NCBI RefSeq assembly: GCF_011299575.1
Contig: NZ_CP049863.1
Span: 2,852,001 to 2,916,000 of the forward strand
DNA length: 64,000 bases
Direction: 5' to 3'
Source of the DNA: Leucobacter viscericola
GTDB lineage: Bacteria; Actinomycetota; Actinomycetes; Actinomycetales; Microbacteriaceae
Positions 9,287 to 18,190 of the stretch are shown in pieces. Each line of letters starts with the position of its first letter. Positions within the stretch are counted from its first letter, which is position 1. Made by a program: the position numbers and the translations under genes. The notes under the pieces are model-generated. The model saw only the letters and a list, made by a program, of their open reading frames with translations. It searched no databases and was not told the DNA's origin.

Positions 9287-9341
9287 AAGCGTCAGCGGAT
9301 CGACTCCACGTTTGACTCGTGGAGTTGATCCGCTGACGCTT
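9287..9341. terminator. Long-arm hairpin after the LAATG surface protein gene
   Basis: Arms of 24 bp (9287-9310 and 9318-9341) pair with a single mismatch around the 7-nt loop TTTGACT. The left arm begins AAGCGTCAGCGGATC. It lies 15 bp after the stop codon. Only a short TTT follows, so efficiency as an intrinsic terminator is uncertain. Confidence 0.85.
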
Positions 9342-9385
9342 TCAGAAACTCGCAGTAGTTAGCCTCCGCGATCACACTCAAATAA

Positions 9386-9470
9386 ACTACGCAATTTTCG
9401 AGATGAACTACGCACTTATTGACCAGAAATATACCTGGATTTTGCGGGTAACTACCTCGATCAATACCTA
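9386..9470. promoter_or_regulatory. Array of ACTACC-like sites upstream of the LuxR-type regulator
   Basis: Five related TAC-centred sites are visible: AACTACGCA with TAC at 9388, AACTACGCA with TAC at 9409, ATACCTGG with TAC at 9433, AACTACCTC with TAC at 9453, and AATACCTAAA with TAC at 9465. Most intervals are 20-24 bp, close to two helical turns. The same type of array precedes the giant gene at 13121, so it is a candidate operator for the LuxR-type protein encoded just downstream. Confidence 0.55.
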
Positions 9471-9652
9471 AATTCGTTCCACATTGTGGTTCAGATTCAT
9501 CCCCTGGGAAATGATGAGGGGGAACTTTTCCTCCTGGTCCAGCCCGTTAAAGAATGCGCGACTTGGTCTGTCTGTTGAGCAAACGTGGACTGACGCTCGC
9601 TGGATATGGAGTGCTTATGTTCGACAAACGTAATGAGCTTGAGGGGGCGACC

Positions 9653-12295
9653 ATGCGACAAGAGACTTTCTTCGTAAGTGAAATTGAAAAGGCAATGGTT
9701 GCCATAAACCAGCGGCTGTCCGTGCACATATCTACTCTGGGTGAGGGACGCCAAGTTGTCTTTGCTCGAGTCGTGTCACTACTCGAGGGAGAAGGTCGTC
9801 GGGTATATCGCATTCGTTGCAGTAAGGGGCTTTCGGGCGAACCATTGGCTGCACTGCGGCTCTCCGACTTTTGGGGCGAATCCCGTCTAGACGAAACGAC
9901 GTCTGTTTCGAGAATCGTGTCGACCTTCGCCGCAGCCATTTTCAAGAACCGTTTGCCAATCATCGCTATTGAGAATGTCGAACATGTCGATCCGCTCACC
10001 TGGGCCGTGATTGAAGCGATTGAAATGCGGACAAGAGTTCAACTCGTTACATGCGGTGACCGCATGACAAGCTCACGTATCCAGGAAAAGAACGGATTGG
10101 CGGATTTTGCCTGGCCCTGGAAAGAGATACCGATTGGTGGGCTGTCTTTTGTCGAAGTGAGCGCATATGTCGCCAGGGAGGTTGGGGAGGGCGTCGAGCC
10201 AGAGCTGATCCGAAGGGTATACATGGAAACCCGGGGTCATTTCGATCTCGTGAAGGCCGTTGTGCAGACTGGCTTGAGTGAGGGATTTATCGTTTTGCGA
10301 GGTGGGGAGTGGGTACTCGACGGAGAAATGTGGAGTTCGCTCACCGAGCAATATTTGTGGTTCTTTCTCGATCGACTGCCGAAAGAGATGCTTGAAATGC
10401 TTGAAGTGTTGGCCGTGTGTGGGGGAGCAAAGCTAGAGGATATTGGGGGCACTTTTTCTGAAACGCTCCTCCGCCAGCTGGTCGAGGAGGGCATCGTTAC
10501 CTCCACGGATCCCGACAAGAAGACGCCGACCCAAACGATCCCACCGATATTGGACCGCTACTTCGAAGAGACCATGACCCTCGCGCGGCGAAAAGAAATC
10601 TTCCAAGGCTGCGACCACCCCAAAGCTGAATACTTGAATTTCAGAGAGACAAACATTCAAGACGCGCCCAAAGTTGCTTCTTGGCCGACATCCCACCCCG
10701 CATTGGAGCGTACTCGTGCCGCAGACGTAGCACTTGCTGGAATGCTGCGCGCCAAATGGAGAACCTCGTACGAGCGCACCCGCGCAGATTGGCTAGAACG
10801 CCCCTCAGCTGAGACCGCTCTACTTTATCTCCGTGCTTTGTTTGTCTGGGAGGGAAACCCGGGAGCTGTAGCGGAAGTGTTCCGTGACCTGGGCAGTACC
10901 GAGGGTGAGTCAGACGCGGCTGCCGAGATCGAGGTACTTAGGCTGAGTTATCGCTACCTCGTGGAATCCGAGCACGGCGACGCGGTAGTGGTGCAAGAAG
11001 GACTCGACAAGCGATTCCCCCGATTTAGCGACGTGTTCTTTGGAAGTGAACTGTTCTTGAGGGGTATGCTCGCGCTGCCGTATGAAGAGAACGATCTCAC
11101 TCGTGATACTTCAAACTTTTTCTATCTCAGGTCGCTGATCTATGTGAGAGCGCTCAAGGGGTCTGTGTCTGAGCATCTCGACGAGATTCTTCCAGAGACA
11201 ATGGCTGCCTCCCGTGACCCTCAGTTTCCTCGTCAGAGGGATACGGCGACCTATCTCTCGATTGCAGCGGGGATGTTTGCCGATGGGCGGATAGTCGAGC
11301 TGACCGGTTGGTCGTTGGATTTGATTGAGGCAGCGATGGAGGAGCCCGACTATCGGTTCGTTATTCAGCATTCTTACAACGCTGCTCTGGGGCTTTACCT
11401 CATGGGGAGGCTGGAAGAGGCCGCCTCACTCGCTGACGCGGTTTTTGCGAACGGGGATCCGGCCTTGTTTTCACGTTATTTTTATGCGGGGCTTTTGTTG
11501 CTGAGCGCCTTGATCGCGTACCGTCAGGGGCGCGAGACGGTGGTGAGGCGCTTTCTCGAGCATTACCACGCGATGGGCGTCTCTGACGCTGCGTTGCCGT
11601 GCCTTGCTCCTGAAATCGCGACAGCTCTGCAGCAACTCATCGACCAAAAACCCGGAAAGGCAACTGCCACCCTGCTGGCAGGCATAGCTCGAACCGTTGC
11701 GCAGGGCTCCGTTCTTGCCGCTTTCTTTCTCACTGTGGTGAGTATCCAGCTCTGCGGCAAAAGAGTAGTCTCACAGCTCGAAGCGTTTGACCTTGGAAGT
11801 CGGGTATCGCCCAAGCTCTCGTTGTTTCTGCAGTTTACTCAGGCCTTGTTGAAGGGCGACCCCGAGCAGCTTGTATCCGCAGGCGCCGCTCTGGCTGCGG
11901 AGGGTGAGGATTACTTTGCCTCGATCGCATACGGCCTTGCGATTGATTCTCTGGCGCGATCCGGCGAATTGAAGGAAGCGAAGACAGTTGCGGAACTCAG
12001 AGATTCGCTGAGTATCGCGGCAGCACACGAGCCACTCAAGCTCGTTGCCGCTACCCTGGATCTTCGGCCCAGCCCCCGCCTTACCCCTCGAGAACTCGAA
12101 CTCGCTGCCCACGCGAATCTCAGCAACCAGGAGATTGCAAACCGATTTTCGCTCAGTCCAAGAACTGTCGAGAACCATCTGCAGCATGCGAGAGAAAAGC
12201 TCAACGTGCCTGACCGCCGGAGCCTCGCCGCAGCTGCCACAGCGTTGCAAGAGAGCAACAGGGGACGAACTGCTCGAGGCATTATCGGTGGCTAA
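9653..12295 (+). CDS. LuxR-family transcriptional regulator with degenerate ATPase (LAL-like) N-terminus
   Basis: I chose the ATG at 9653 because GAGGGGG at 9641-9647 is a strong ribosome binding site; in-frame ATGs at 9554 and 9617 are alternatives. The protein of about 880 residues has the layout of large ATP-binding LuxR regulators. The Walker A position reads LGEGRQVVF, without a GKT/S, while a Walker B-like stretch (PIIAIENVEHVD) remains. A long helical-repeat middle follows. The C-terminal LuxR HTH is clear: LTPRELELAA, then LSNQEIANRFSLSPRTVENH. It lies between two surface-protein genes and is the obvious candidate to control them. Confidence 0.85.
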   Translation: MRQETFFVSEIEKAMVAINQRLSVHISTLGEGRQVVFARVVSLLEGEGRRVYRIRCSKGLSGEPLAALRLSDFWGESRLDETTSVSRIVSTFAAAIFKNRLPIIAIENVEHVDPLTWAVIEAIEMRTRVQLVTCGDRMTSSRIQEKNGLADFAWPWKEIPIGGLSFVEVSAYVAREVGEGVEPELIRRVYMETRGHFDLVKAVVQTGLSEGFIVLRGGEWVLDGEMWSSLTEQYLWFFLDRLPKEMLEMLEVLAVCGGAKLEDIGGTFSETLLRQLVEEGIVTSTDPDKKTPTQTIPPILDRYFEETMTLARRKEIFQGCDHPKAEYLNFRETNIQDAPKVASWPTSHPALERTRAADVALAGMLRAKWRTSYERTRADWLERPSAETALLYLRALFVWEGNPGAVAEVFRDLGSTEGESDAAAEIEVLRLSYRYLVESEHGDAVVVQEGLDKRFPRFSDVFFGSELFLRGMLALPYEENDLTRDTSNFFYLRSLIYVRALKGSVSEHLDEILPETMAASRDPQFPRQRDTATYLSIAAGMFADGRIVELTGWSLDLIEAAMEEPDYRFVIQHSYNAALGLYLMGRLEEAASLADAVFANGDPALFSRYFYAGLLLLSALIAYRQGRETVVRRFLEHYHAMGVSDAALPCLAPEIATALQQLIDQKPGKATATLLAGIARTVAQGSVLAAFFLTVVSIQLCGKRVVSQLEAFDLGSRVSPKLSLFLQFTQALLKGDPEQLVSAGAALAAEGEDYFASIAYGLAIDSLARSGELKEAKTVAELRDSLSIAAAHEPLKLVAATLDLRPSPRLTPRELELAAHANLSNQEIANRFSLSPRTVENHLQHAREKLNVPDRRSLAAAATALQESNRGRTARGIIGG

Positions 12296-12503
12296 GGCTT
12301 CTGCGAACCGGGATACGCCCGGGCTTGAAGGTCTGCACATCCAGACCTACTCACTATTTCCCTGACTTCCGACTTAATGTTGTGAATCTCGCCTTTGAAC
12401 TACTCAGATTTCGATACTCAGTGGGAATCCGGCCGGCGCTGATGGTTGAGAATGAGTTTGCACTGATCACCTGCGTGGACGCTTCTTGTAGCGCCACGAA
12501 TGA

Positions 12504-12634
12504 CCTGGCGGTAATGCATTGCCGTCAGGGCCTCACCGGTCTGAAATACGCTGAGGCCACGTCGTTGACTGCGGCGGGTCAACCCGCAGCCCGTCTCCCC
12601 CGGCCTGTTGCGGGGCCTTGCCGCAGTCAACGAC
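12504..12634. repeat. Cluster of three hairpins downstream of the LuxR-type gene
   Basis: Three structures follow each other. The first is an imperfect palindrome at 12504-12529 (CCTGGCGGTAATG and its near-complement). The second is GGCCTCA (12529-12535) against TGAGGCC (12552-12558). The third is a 15-bp stem, GTCGTTGACTGCGGC (12561-12575) against 12620-12634, whose 44-nt loop contains a smaller stem (12574-12579 with 12582-12587). No T tract is seen. They lie about 210 bp after the stop codon. Confidence 0.75.
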
Positions 12635-12867
12635 CCCACACCCGAAAGTGATCATCCTTGAACAGTCGCTGAAGCAGCAGAATGCTGAGCCCAGGAATGT
12701 GACGTGGTGTCGCGCCCCATACCGATTGCTGGCGGTAGCTCCCTATCTCTTCGTTATGCCGTTCTCGTGCTCCGCAGCGATTTGTCGGGGCACCGTGTTG
12801 ATCGGTTGAGACAACCTTGACTACTGAAATCATGTGCCTCACTCGTTAAGAAAGCCCCTGCTTTAGG

Positions 12868-12962
12868 TACTTAACTTCGCCCGGATCACTACCCAAATCA
12901 ACCCTCGCACTACCTAAGTAGACGCAAAATTAGCGCACCTCGATGAGACCATTGAGTACCTA
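12868..12962. promoter_or_regulatory. Array of ACTACC-like sites upstream of the third giant surface gene
   Basis: Related sites have TAC at 12868 (AGGTACTTAA), 12890 (CACTACCCAAA), 12911 (CACTACCTAAG) and 12957 (AGTACCTAAAC), with a weaker one at 12936 (GCGCACCTCGA). CACTACC recurs exactly 21 bp apart, and the other spacings are 21-25 bp. It matches the array upstream of the LuxR-type gene, so both promoters may be bound by the same factor. Confidence 0.55.
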
Positions 12963-13120
12963 AACGCGGTTGAAGTCACCAGTGAATCACTGTCCCAATC
13001 GCGTTCTCGGGGTCGTCCCTTTTCTTGGGTCTGATCCATCACAGTTCTGTTGTCCCGGCACCAGTGGTAACTCGCAATAACCAATATGCGCACTAGTGCA
13101 AAATCGAAATGGAGAGATAA

Positions 13121-16100
13121 TTGCTCAGTTTTACTGCGGCATTTCCCAGTATCAGTAGATCCGCTGTCCCCGGCGAACCTAAGCCTGCAGCTGCGCCTGA
13201 AAAGAGACGGACGCGTCGTGCGTTGCTCTCGGTGCTTGCTATTGCCAGCCTTCTCGGGGGAAACCTCGCGGTGGGGAGTGTAAATGCACCGGGCGCCCAC
13301 GCGTTCGAGGTCTCCGAAGTGTTCCCCATTGTCGATCCTGGCAATCAAGGTTCCGAAGGTGAGCAGAATCCTCATTGGCTCACAAAAGGCTCTTTCGCTG
13401 GTGGCGGGAAGTACACAAAGGACGGCTGGACACGTCTCACCGCAGGTGGCACCGGGCAATCGGTGAACCTTCTCAATGAACGTGCATTTCCCTCAACAAC
13501 TGGGTTCGTGGCCGAGTTCGACTACAGAATGACCGGGGTGGACGCCATTGCGCCAAAGGTTGCTGCCGCTGACGGCATGACCTTCCATCTCATCGACGGT
13601 AACTCTTCCATTTCGAATGGTGGAGCTGGCTCAGGACTCGGGTATGCGACCAATGATTCGGTAAACGCGAAAAGCGGCGTGGAGGGCGGATACTTCGGTG
13701 TTGGCCTCGACGCTTCGGGCTGGTTTAACAAGGCCATCAAGGCGGTTACTGGTACCAACAAGATTTGTGGGCGGGATGGAAGCAACGACGTTGTTGTGCC
13801 CGGATTTATTTTGCGTGGACCCGGGAATGCCGGCTGCAGTATTGCGGATTACCCTCTCATCGCGTCGGTTCCCAGTTCGGAACTCAAAACTGACAACACG
13901 AAGACGGACCCCGCCGAGGTTAACGGTGGATACAAACGTGTTCGCATGACGGTGACGCCTGCTGATGTCGGCACAGACGTTGTGATCCGAGTCGCTGACG
14001 CAGCGGAAAAGGGTGCGCCTGTTGGCGCCTTCACGGAGGTTATGAACACGCATGTTCCGGTAAAAGCTCCGGCCACGCTCAAACTCGGGTTCTCCGCAGC
14101 CACCTCATCGAACTCAGACGTTCCAGCCCTTTTCCAAGACATCCGGAACATCCAAGTAACCGCATTGACAGACCTCGACGTTGACGGTGCATTGCTGAAT
14201 GCGGGCGAAGGTACGGGCCCCGATGGGGTGTTCATGCCCGGCGATACCGTCAAGTTGCGGTACACCCTAAAGAACCACGGTCCGACGGCAATCGGTGGTG
14301 CTGCGGACGGCGTAGCCCGTTTCTACCAGAACCTGGGCGATTCAGTATTGAGCGACCCCACATGGAACTGTGAGGCGCACGACGGTGCTACCTGCGAAAA
14401 ACGAGTCGGCGACGAACAAGAGGTTATCGCTGCGTGGTCGGGGCCAAAAAATAGCAGTGTAACAATTGACGTCGATGCCAAGGTCAAGAAGGGTACCTAC
14501 TCGGGCAACCACCCGGTAGTGGGAGTGATCCCAACTGACTTTGAGAACAACACTCTTGACCTCGCCCAGAGCACGGTGCAAGAGAACGGCGCAGTCAGCG
14601 ATTCGGACCTCTCAAACAACAGGTCTGAACTTGAGATTCCCGTTGGACAGACTCGGGCGGCCAGCAAATCAACCGTCGAAGCAACGCCCAGCGTGGTTAC
14701 CGCTGATGGCGCATCGACCTCTACCGTGAAAGTCATCACTCGCGAGGGCAACGAAACCCCGATGCGGACTGGCGGCGGAACGATCGTGCTGAGCCCCGAG
14801 TTTGGAAACGTCAGCAATGTCGAAGACAAGGGTGACGGCACCTACACCGCCACCTGGTCGTCAACGAAAGCCGGATCCCCCTCTATTGGCTTCACAGTAG
14901 ACGGGATCGAATCGCCGTCCACGACGAACGTGCGTTTTACCCCGGGACAGTTTGAAATCGGTGATGCAAACGCAAGTAACTTCACTGTTGACGCAAGTGA
15001 GGATCCAGTGGTTGTTGGCGATGCCCACACGATAACGCTCAAGACCTTCGACCAGTTCGAGAATGGCACCGATATTGACCTGTCGCGGGTCAAACTATTC
15101 GCGAGCCCGAGCGAGGGTGTTGAATTCACCGGGTTCCAAGCAAAGGAAAACAAGCCGGGCGAGTACACCGTCACCGTTTCGTCGACTGTTGCGGGTTCGA
15201 AGACCATCACTGTGAAAATCGATGATGTCGCAGTGCTTGTGAGTGACGGCGGCACCCAAATTGCTGACTTTGCTCCAGGCGCACCATCACTCGAAGACAG
15301 CTCGAGCGCAAACTACACAGTGTCTCCGGGCCCCGCGGTTGTGGGTAAGGACGCGCATACGGTAACTGTGAACCTAAAGGACGCGCACGGGAACGCAGTT
15401 CTCAACGCTGCAGCCGGCCTGGCTCTGGATGTTGCCGACCTGGGTGGCGGCGTAGCGACTGGCTTTGCAAGCAAGGGCGACGGCGTATACACCGCGACAA
15501 TTACCTCGAAGCTCGCTGGATCAAAGCCAGTGGGTGTGACTCTCGACGGTAAATCTCTCAAGCTGCAGGATGGCGGAAACGCAGACGCACTTTTCATCGC
15601 GGACGTGTTTGACGAGAACAACTCGAGCGCCAGTAGCTTTACGGTGTTGGGATCCGCTGAACCTGTTGCAACAGGGGGCGGTTCTTACACGGTGCAGGTG
15701 AAGGTTGCCGACCAGTTCGAAAATGGCGCCGACATTGATCCCGAGCTCATTGAGCCGACGTCGACCCCATCTGCTGGCGTGACTTTTTCGGCGTTCCGCA
15801 AAACCGCGGGTAAGCCCGGCGAATACACCGCCACTGTTTCTTCGACCGTCGTCGGTGTGAAGACGATCTCGGTGAAGATCAAGTCGGTTGCTGTTCAGAA
15901 ACTAGCGGGCGGAAGCAACACTGCAGAGTTTGTCGCGGGCCAGGATGTCTTGGATGCCCGCGAGCAAGCGAAGGGTGATCTTGTTGCTGCTGGGAATGCG
16001 GCGAAGGACAAGGTTGACGGGTTGCCTGGTCTGACTGATGACGAGAAGCAGGCCGCGAAGGACGCGATTGATGCGTTGGTCGAAGAGGGTAAGACCTCGA

Positions 16101-18190
16101 TTGATGGTGCTGGTTCGACTGGAGATGCCGCAAATGTGGGCGGTTCGGTTGAAGACGCGGTGACCAAGGTTGTGGCTGATGCTGAGCTTGCTGGCGCGAA
16201 GAGCGTGGGTAAGGACGCGTTGGATGCGGCTGCTGATTCGGCGAAGCAGGCTGTTGAAGAGTTGTTGAACGTGTCGCAGGAAGAGAAGGATCTTGCCAAG
16301 GGCAAGATTGATGCGGCGCGTGATGCGGCCAAGGTGAAGGTTGATGCTGCGGAGTCGACTGGTGAGGTGACTGATGAGGTTACTGCCGGGAAGGGCATCA
16401 TCGATGGTCTCTTTGATGGTCTGGTCGGTTCGGGAAACACGAACCTTGAGCAGGCGAAGGATAAGGCGAAGGGTGATCTTGTTGCTGCTGGGAATGCGGC
16501 GAAGGACAAGGTTGACGGGTTGCCTGGTCTGACTGCTGACGAGAAGCAGGCCGCGAAGGACGCGATTGATGCGTTGGTCGAAGAGGGTAAGACCTCGATT
16601 GATGGTGCTGGTTCGACTGGAGATGCCGCAAATGTGGGCGGTTCGGTTGAAGACGCGGTGACCAAGGTTGTGGCTGATGCTGAGCTTGCTGGCGCGAAGA
16701 GCGTGGGTAAGGACGCGTTGGATGCGGCTGCTGATTCGGCGAAGCAGGCTGTTGAAGAGTTGTTGAACGTGTCGCAGGAAGAGAAGGATCTTGCCAAGGG
16801 CAAGATTGATGCGGCGCGTGATGCGGCCAAGGTGAAGGTTGATGCTGCGGAGTCGACTGGTGAGGTGACTGATGAGGTTACTGCCGGGAAGGGCATCATC
16901 GATGGTCTCTTTGATGGTCTGGTCGGTTCGGGAAACACGAACCTTGAGCAGGCGAAGGATAAGGCGAAGGGTGATCTTGTTGCTGCTGGGAATGCGGCGA
17001 AGGACAAGGTTGACGGGTTGCCTGGTCTGACTGATGACGAGAAGCAGGCCGCGAAGGACGCGATTGATGCGTTGGTCGAGGAGGGTAAGACCTCGATTGA
17101 TGGTGCTGGTTCGACTGGAGATGCCGCAAATGTGGGCGGTTCGGTTGAAGACGCGGTGACCAAGGTTGTGGCTGATGCTGAGCTTGCTGGCGCGAAGAGC
17201 GTGGGTAAGGACGCGTTGGATGCGGCTGCTGATTCGGCGAAGCAGGCTGTTGAAGAGTTGTTGAATGTGTCGCAGGAAGAGAAGGATCTTGCCAAGGGCA
17301 AGATTGATGCGGCGCGTGATGCGGCCAAGGTGAAGGTTGATGCTGCGGAGTCGACTGGTGAGGTGACTGATGAGGTTACTGCCGGCAAGACCGTGATCGA
17401 CGGCATCACCGTAAACAAGCCCGGACCTCCGGCGCCCCCAGTGGCGGATCCCTCGAACGGTGATACCGTCTCCGGTAAGGCTGAAAACGGCACCACCGTG
17501 ACCGTGACGGACAAGGACGGCAAGGAACTCTGCTCTCACGTAGTGACAGACGGAACCTTCAGCTGCGTGCCAAAGCCCAAACCAGAGCACGGCGACGAGA
17601 TTACAATCACGGTTACTGATCCTGCAGGCAACTCTTCAGCGACAACCGTCGTAGTGAAGTCGCCGGCCGCCCCTAAAATGACTGGCGCTAAGTTGGCAAA
17701 TGGTGAGGTCAACTCCGCATACAGTGCGCAGGTGACGGCAACAGGAAAGCCCGCCCCCGTTTTGACTATCTCTGGTGGCAAGCTCCCCGAAGGGCTGAAG
17801 TTCGACGCCAAGACGGGCAAGCTCTCGGGCAAGCCAACAAAGGCGGGTACGTACACATTCGAGGTATCGGCGAAGAACGAGGCTGGAACGGCTACCGCGA
17901 AGTTTACGCTCGAGGTAAAGAAAGCCAAGGTGTTCCCGGAGTGTGCCGTGACACGAACGGTGCCTGTTTTCGCGGATGCCCCCGTAGCGCATAAGTTCTA
18001 CAAAGAGATCGACTGGATGGGAGTGCATGAAGTACTCGACCGGTTGGAAGCAGGCAGCGGGCAAGCCGCTGTACAAGCCGAGCGATGGTCTGCAGCGTGC
18101 TGCAATGGCTGCGTTTATCTTCCGTATGGAGGATCCGAAGGGTTATGTTGCTCCGAAGGTATCGCCGTTTGTCGACGTAAACCCCGGTGA
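13121..18190 (+). CDS. Giant surface protein: lectin-like domain, Ig repeats, helical repeats, SLH-like C-terminus (frameshifted)
   Basis: The start is TTG at 13121 with GGAGAG five bases upstream. A signal peptide spans about residues 30-62 (cleavage after GAHA). Residues about 64-330 look like an L-type lectin domain (ADGMTFHLIDGN, GVEGGYFGVGLDASG). A DUF11-like domain (about 350-505) follows, then four or so Ig/invasin-like domains (about 515-945). Next come three near-identical 166-residue helical repeats (about 947-1426) resembling DUF1542-type rods. Two further Ig-like domains lead to the SLH-like region. The frame breaks inside the first SLH-like module: after DWM an extra base at 18019-18023 turns the expected C-M-K-Y-S-T-G into an unrelated tail. 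The intact gene would run to 18542. Confidence 0.85.
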   Translation: MLSFTAAFPSISRSAVPGEPKPAAAPEKRRTRRALLSVLAIASLLGGNLAVGSVNAPGAHAFEVSEVFPIVDPGNQGSEGEQNPHWLTKGSFAGGGKYTKDGWTRLTAGGTGQSVNLLNERAFPSTTGFVAEFDYRMTGVDAIAPKVAAADGMTFHLIDGNSSISNGGAGSGLGYATNDSVNAKSGVEGGYFGVGLDASGWFNKAIKAVTGTNKICGRDGSNDVVVPGFILRGPGNAGCSIADYPLIASVPSSELKTDNTKTDPAEVNGGYKRVRMTVTPADVGTDVVIRVADAAEKGAPVGAFTEVMNTHVPVKAPATLKLGFSAATSSNSDVPALFQDIRNIQVTALTDLDVDGALLNAGEGTGPDGVFMPGDTVKLRYTLKNHGPTAIGGAADGVARFYQNLGDSVLSDPTWNCEAHDGATCEKRVGDEQEVIAAWSGPKNSSVTIDVDAKVKKGTYSGNHPVVGVIPTDFENNTLDLAQSTVQENGAVSDSDLSNNRSELEIPVGQTRAASKSTVEATPSVVTADGASTSTVKVITREGNETPMRTGGGTIVLSPEFGNVSNVEDKGDGTYTATWSSTKAGSPSIGFTVDGIESPSTTNVRFTPGQFEIGDANASNFTVDASEDPVVVGDAHTITLKTFDQFENGTDIDLSRVKLFASPSEGVEFTGFQAKENKPGEYTVTVSSTVAGSKTITVKIDDVAVLVSDGGTQIADFAPGAPSLEDSSSANYTVSPGPAVVGKDAHTVTVNLKDAHGNAVLNAAAGLALDVADLGGGVATGFASKGDGVYTATITSKLAGSKPVGVTLDGKSLKLQDGGNADALFIADVFDENNSSASSFTVLGSAEPVATGGGSYTVQVKVADQFENGADIDPELIEPTSTPSAGVTFSAFRKTAGKPGEYTATVSSTVVGVKTISVKIKSVAVQKLAGGSNTAEFVAGQDVLDAREQAKGDLVAAGNAAKDKVDGLPGLTDDEKQAAKDAIDALVEEGKTSIDGAGSTGDAANVGGSVEDAVTKVVADAELAGAKSVGKDALDAAADSAKQAVEELLNVSQEEKDLAKGKIDAARDAAKVKVDAAESTGEVTDEVTAGKGIIDGLFDGLVGSGNTNLEQAKDKAKGDLVAAGNAAKDKVDGLPGLTADEKQAAKDAIDALVEEGKTSIDGAGSTGDAANVGGSVEDAVTKVVADAELAGAKSVGKDALDAAADSAKQAVEELLNVSQEEKDLAKGKIDAARDAAKVKVDAAESTGEVTDEVTAGKGIIDGLFDGLVGSGNTNLEQAKDKAKGDLVAAGNAAKDKVDGLPGLTDDEKQAAKDAIDALVEEGKTSIDGAGSTGDAANVGGSVEDAVTKVVADAELAGAKSVGKDALDAAADSAKQAVEELLNVSQEEKDLAKGKIDAARDAAKVKVDAAESTGEVTDEVTAGKTVIDGITVNKPGPPAPPVADPSNGDTVSGKAENGTTVTVTDKDGKELCSHVVTDGTFSCVPKPKPEHGDEITITVTDPAGNSSATTVVVKSPAAPKMTGAKLANGEVNSAYSAQVTATGKPAPVLTISGGKLPEGLKFDAKTGKLSGKPTKAGTYTFEVSAKNEAGTATAKFTLEVKKAKVFPECAVTRTVPVFADAPVAHKFYKEIDWMGVHEVLDRLEAGSGQAAVQAERWSAACCNGCVYLPYGGSEGLCCSEGIAVCRRKPR
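15968..17385 (+). repeat. Three tandem 498-bp repeats encoding helical rods
   Basis: The block starting GCGAAGGGTGATC recurs at 15968, 16466 and 16964, an exact 498-bp period (166 codons). The third copy ends at about 17385. Copies differ at only a few bases, for example GAT/GCT at about 16533. Encoded motifs include DKVDGLPGLTDDEKQAAKDA and VEELLNVSQEEKDLAKGKID. Such identity points to recent amplification and possible length variation. Confidence 0.95.

Larger units (their letters stand above)
12296..13120. other. Long non-coding stretch upstream of the third giant surface gene
   Basis: I find no convincing gene here; the short open frames have no recognisable protein features. The stretch holds a cluster of hairpins at 12504-12634 and an ACTACC-like site array at 12868-12962. 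It ends in GGAGAG (13111-13116), which serves the TTG start at 13121. An unannotated small RNA or a long 5' leader is possible. Confidence 0.6.

Noticed and set aside
12325..12651. Possible small gene of 108 codons after the LuxR-type gene
   Set aside because: It crosses the hairpin cluster, overlaps the palindromic arms and has no recognisable features.
15895..17590. Two very long minus-strand open frames (over 540 codons each) across the helical repeats
   Set aside because: They are antisense to a coherent secreted protein and consist of the same 498-bp repeats read backwards. There is no plausible ribosome binding site, domain or signal, so they are by-products of codon bias.
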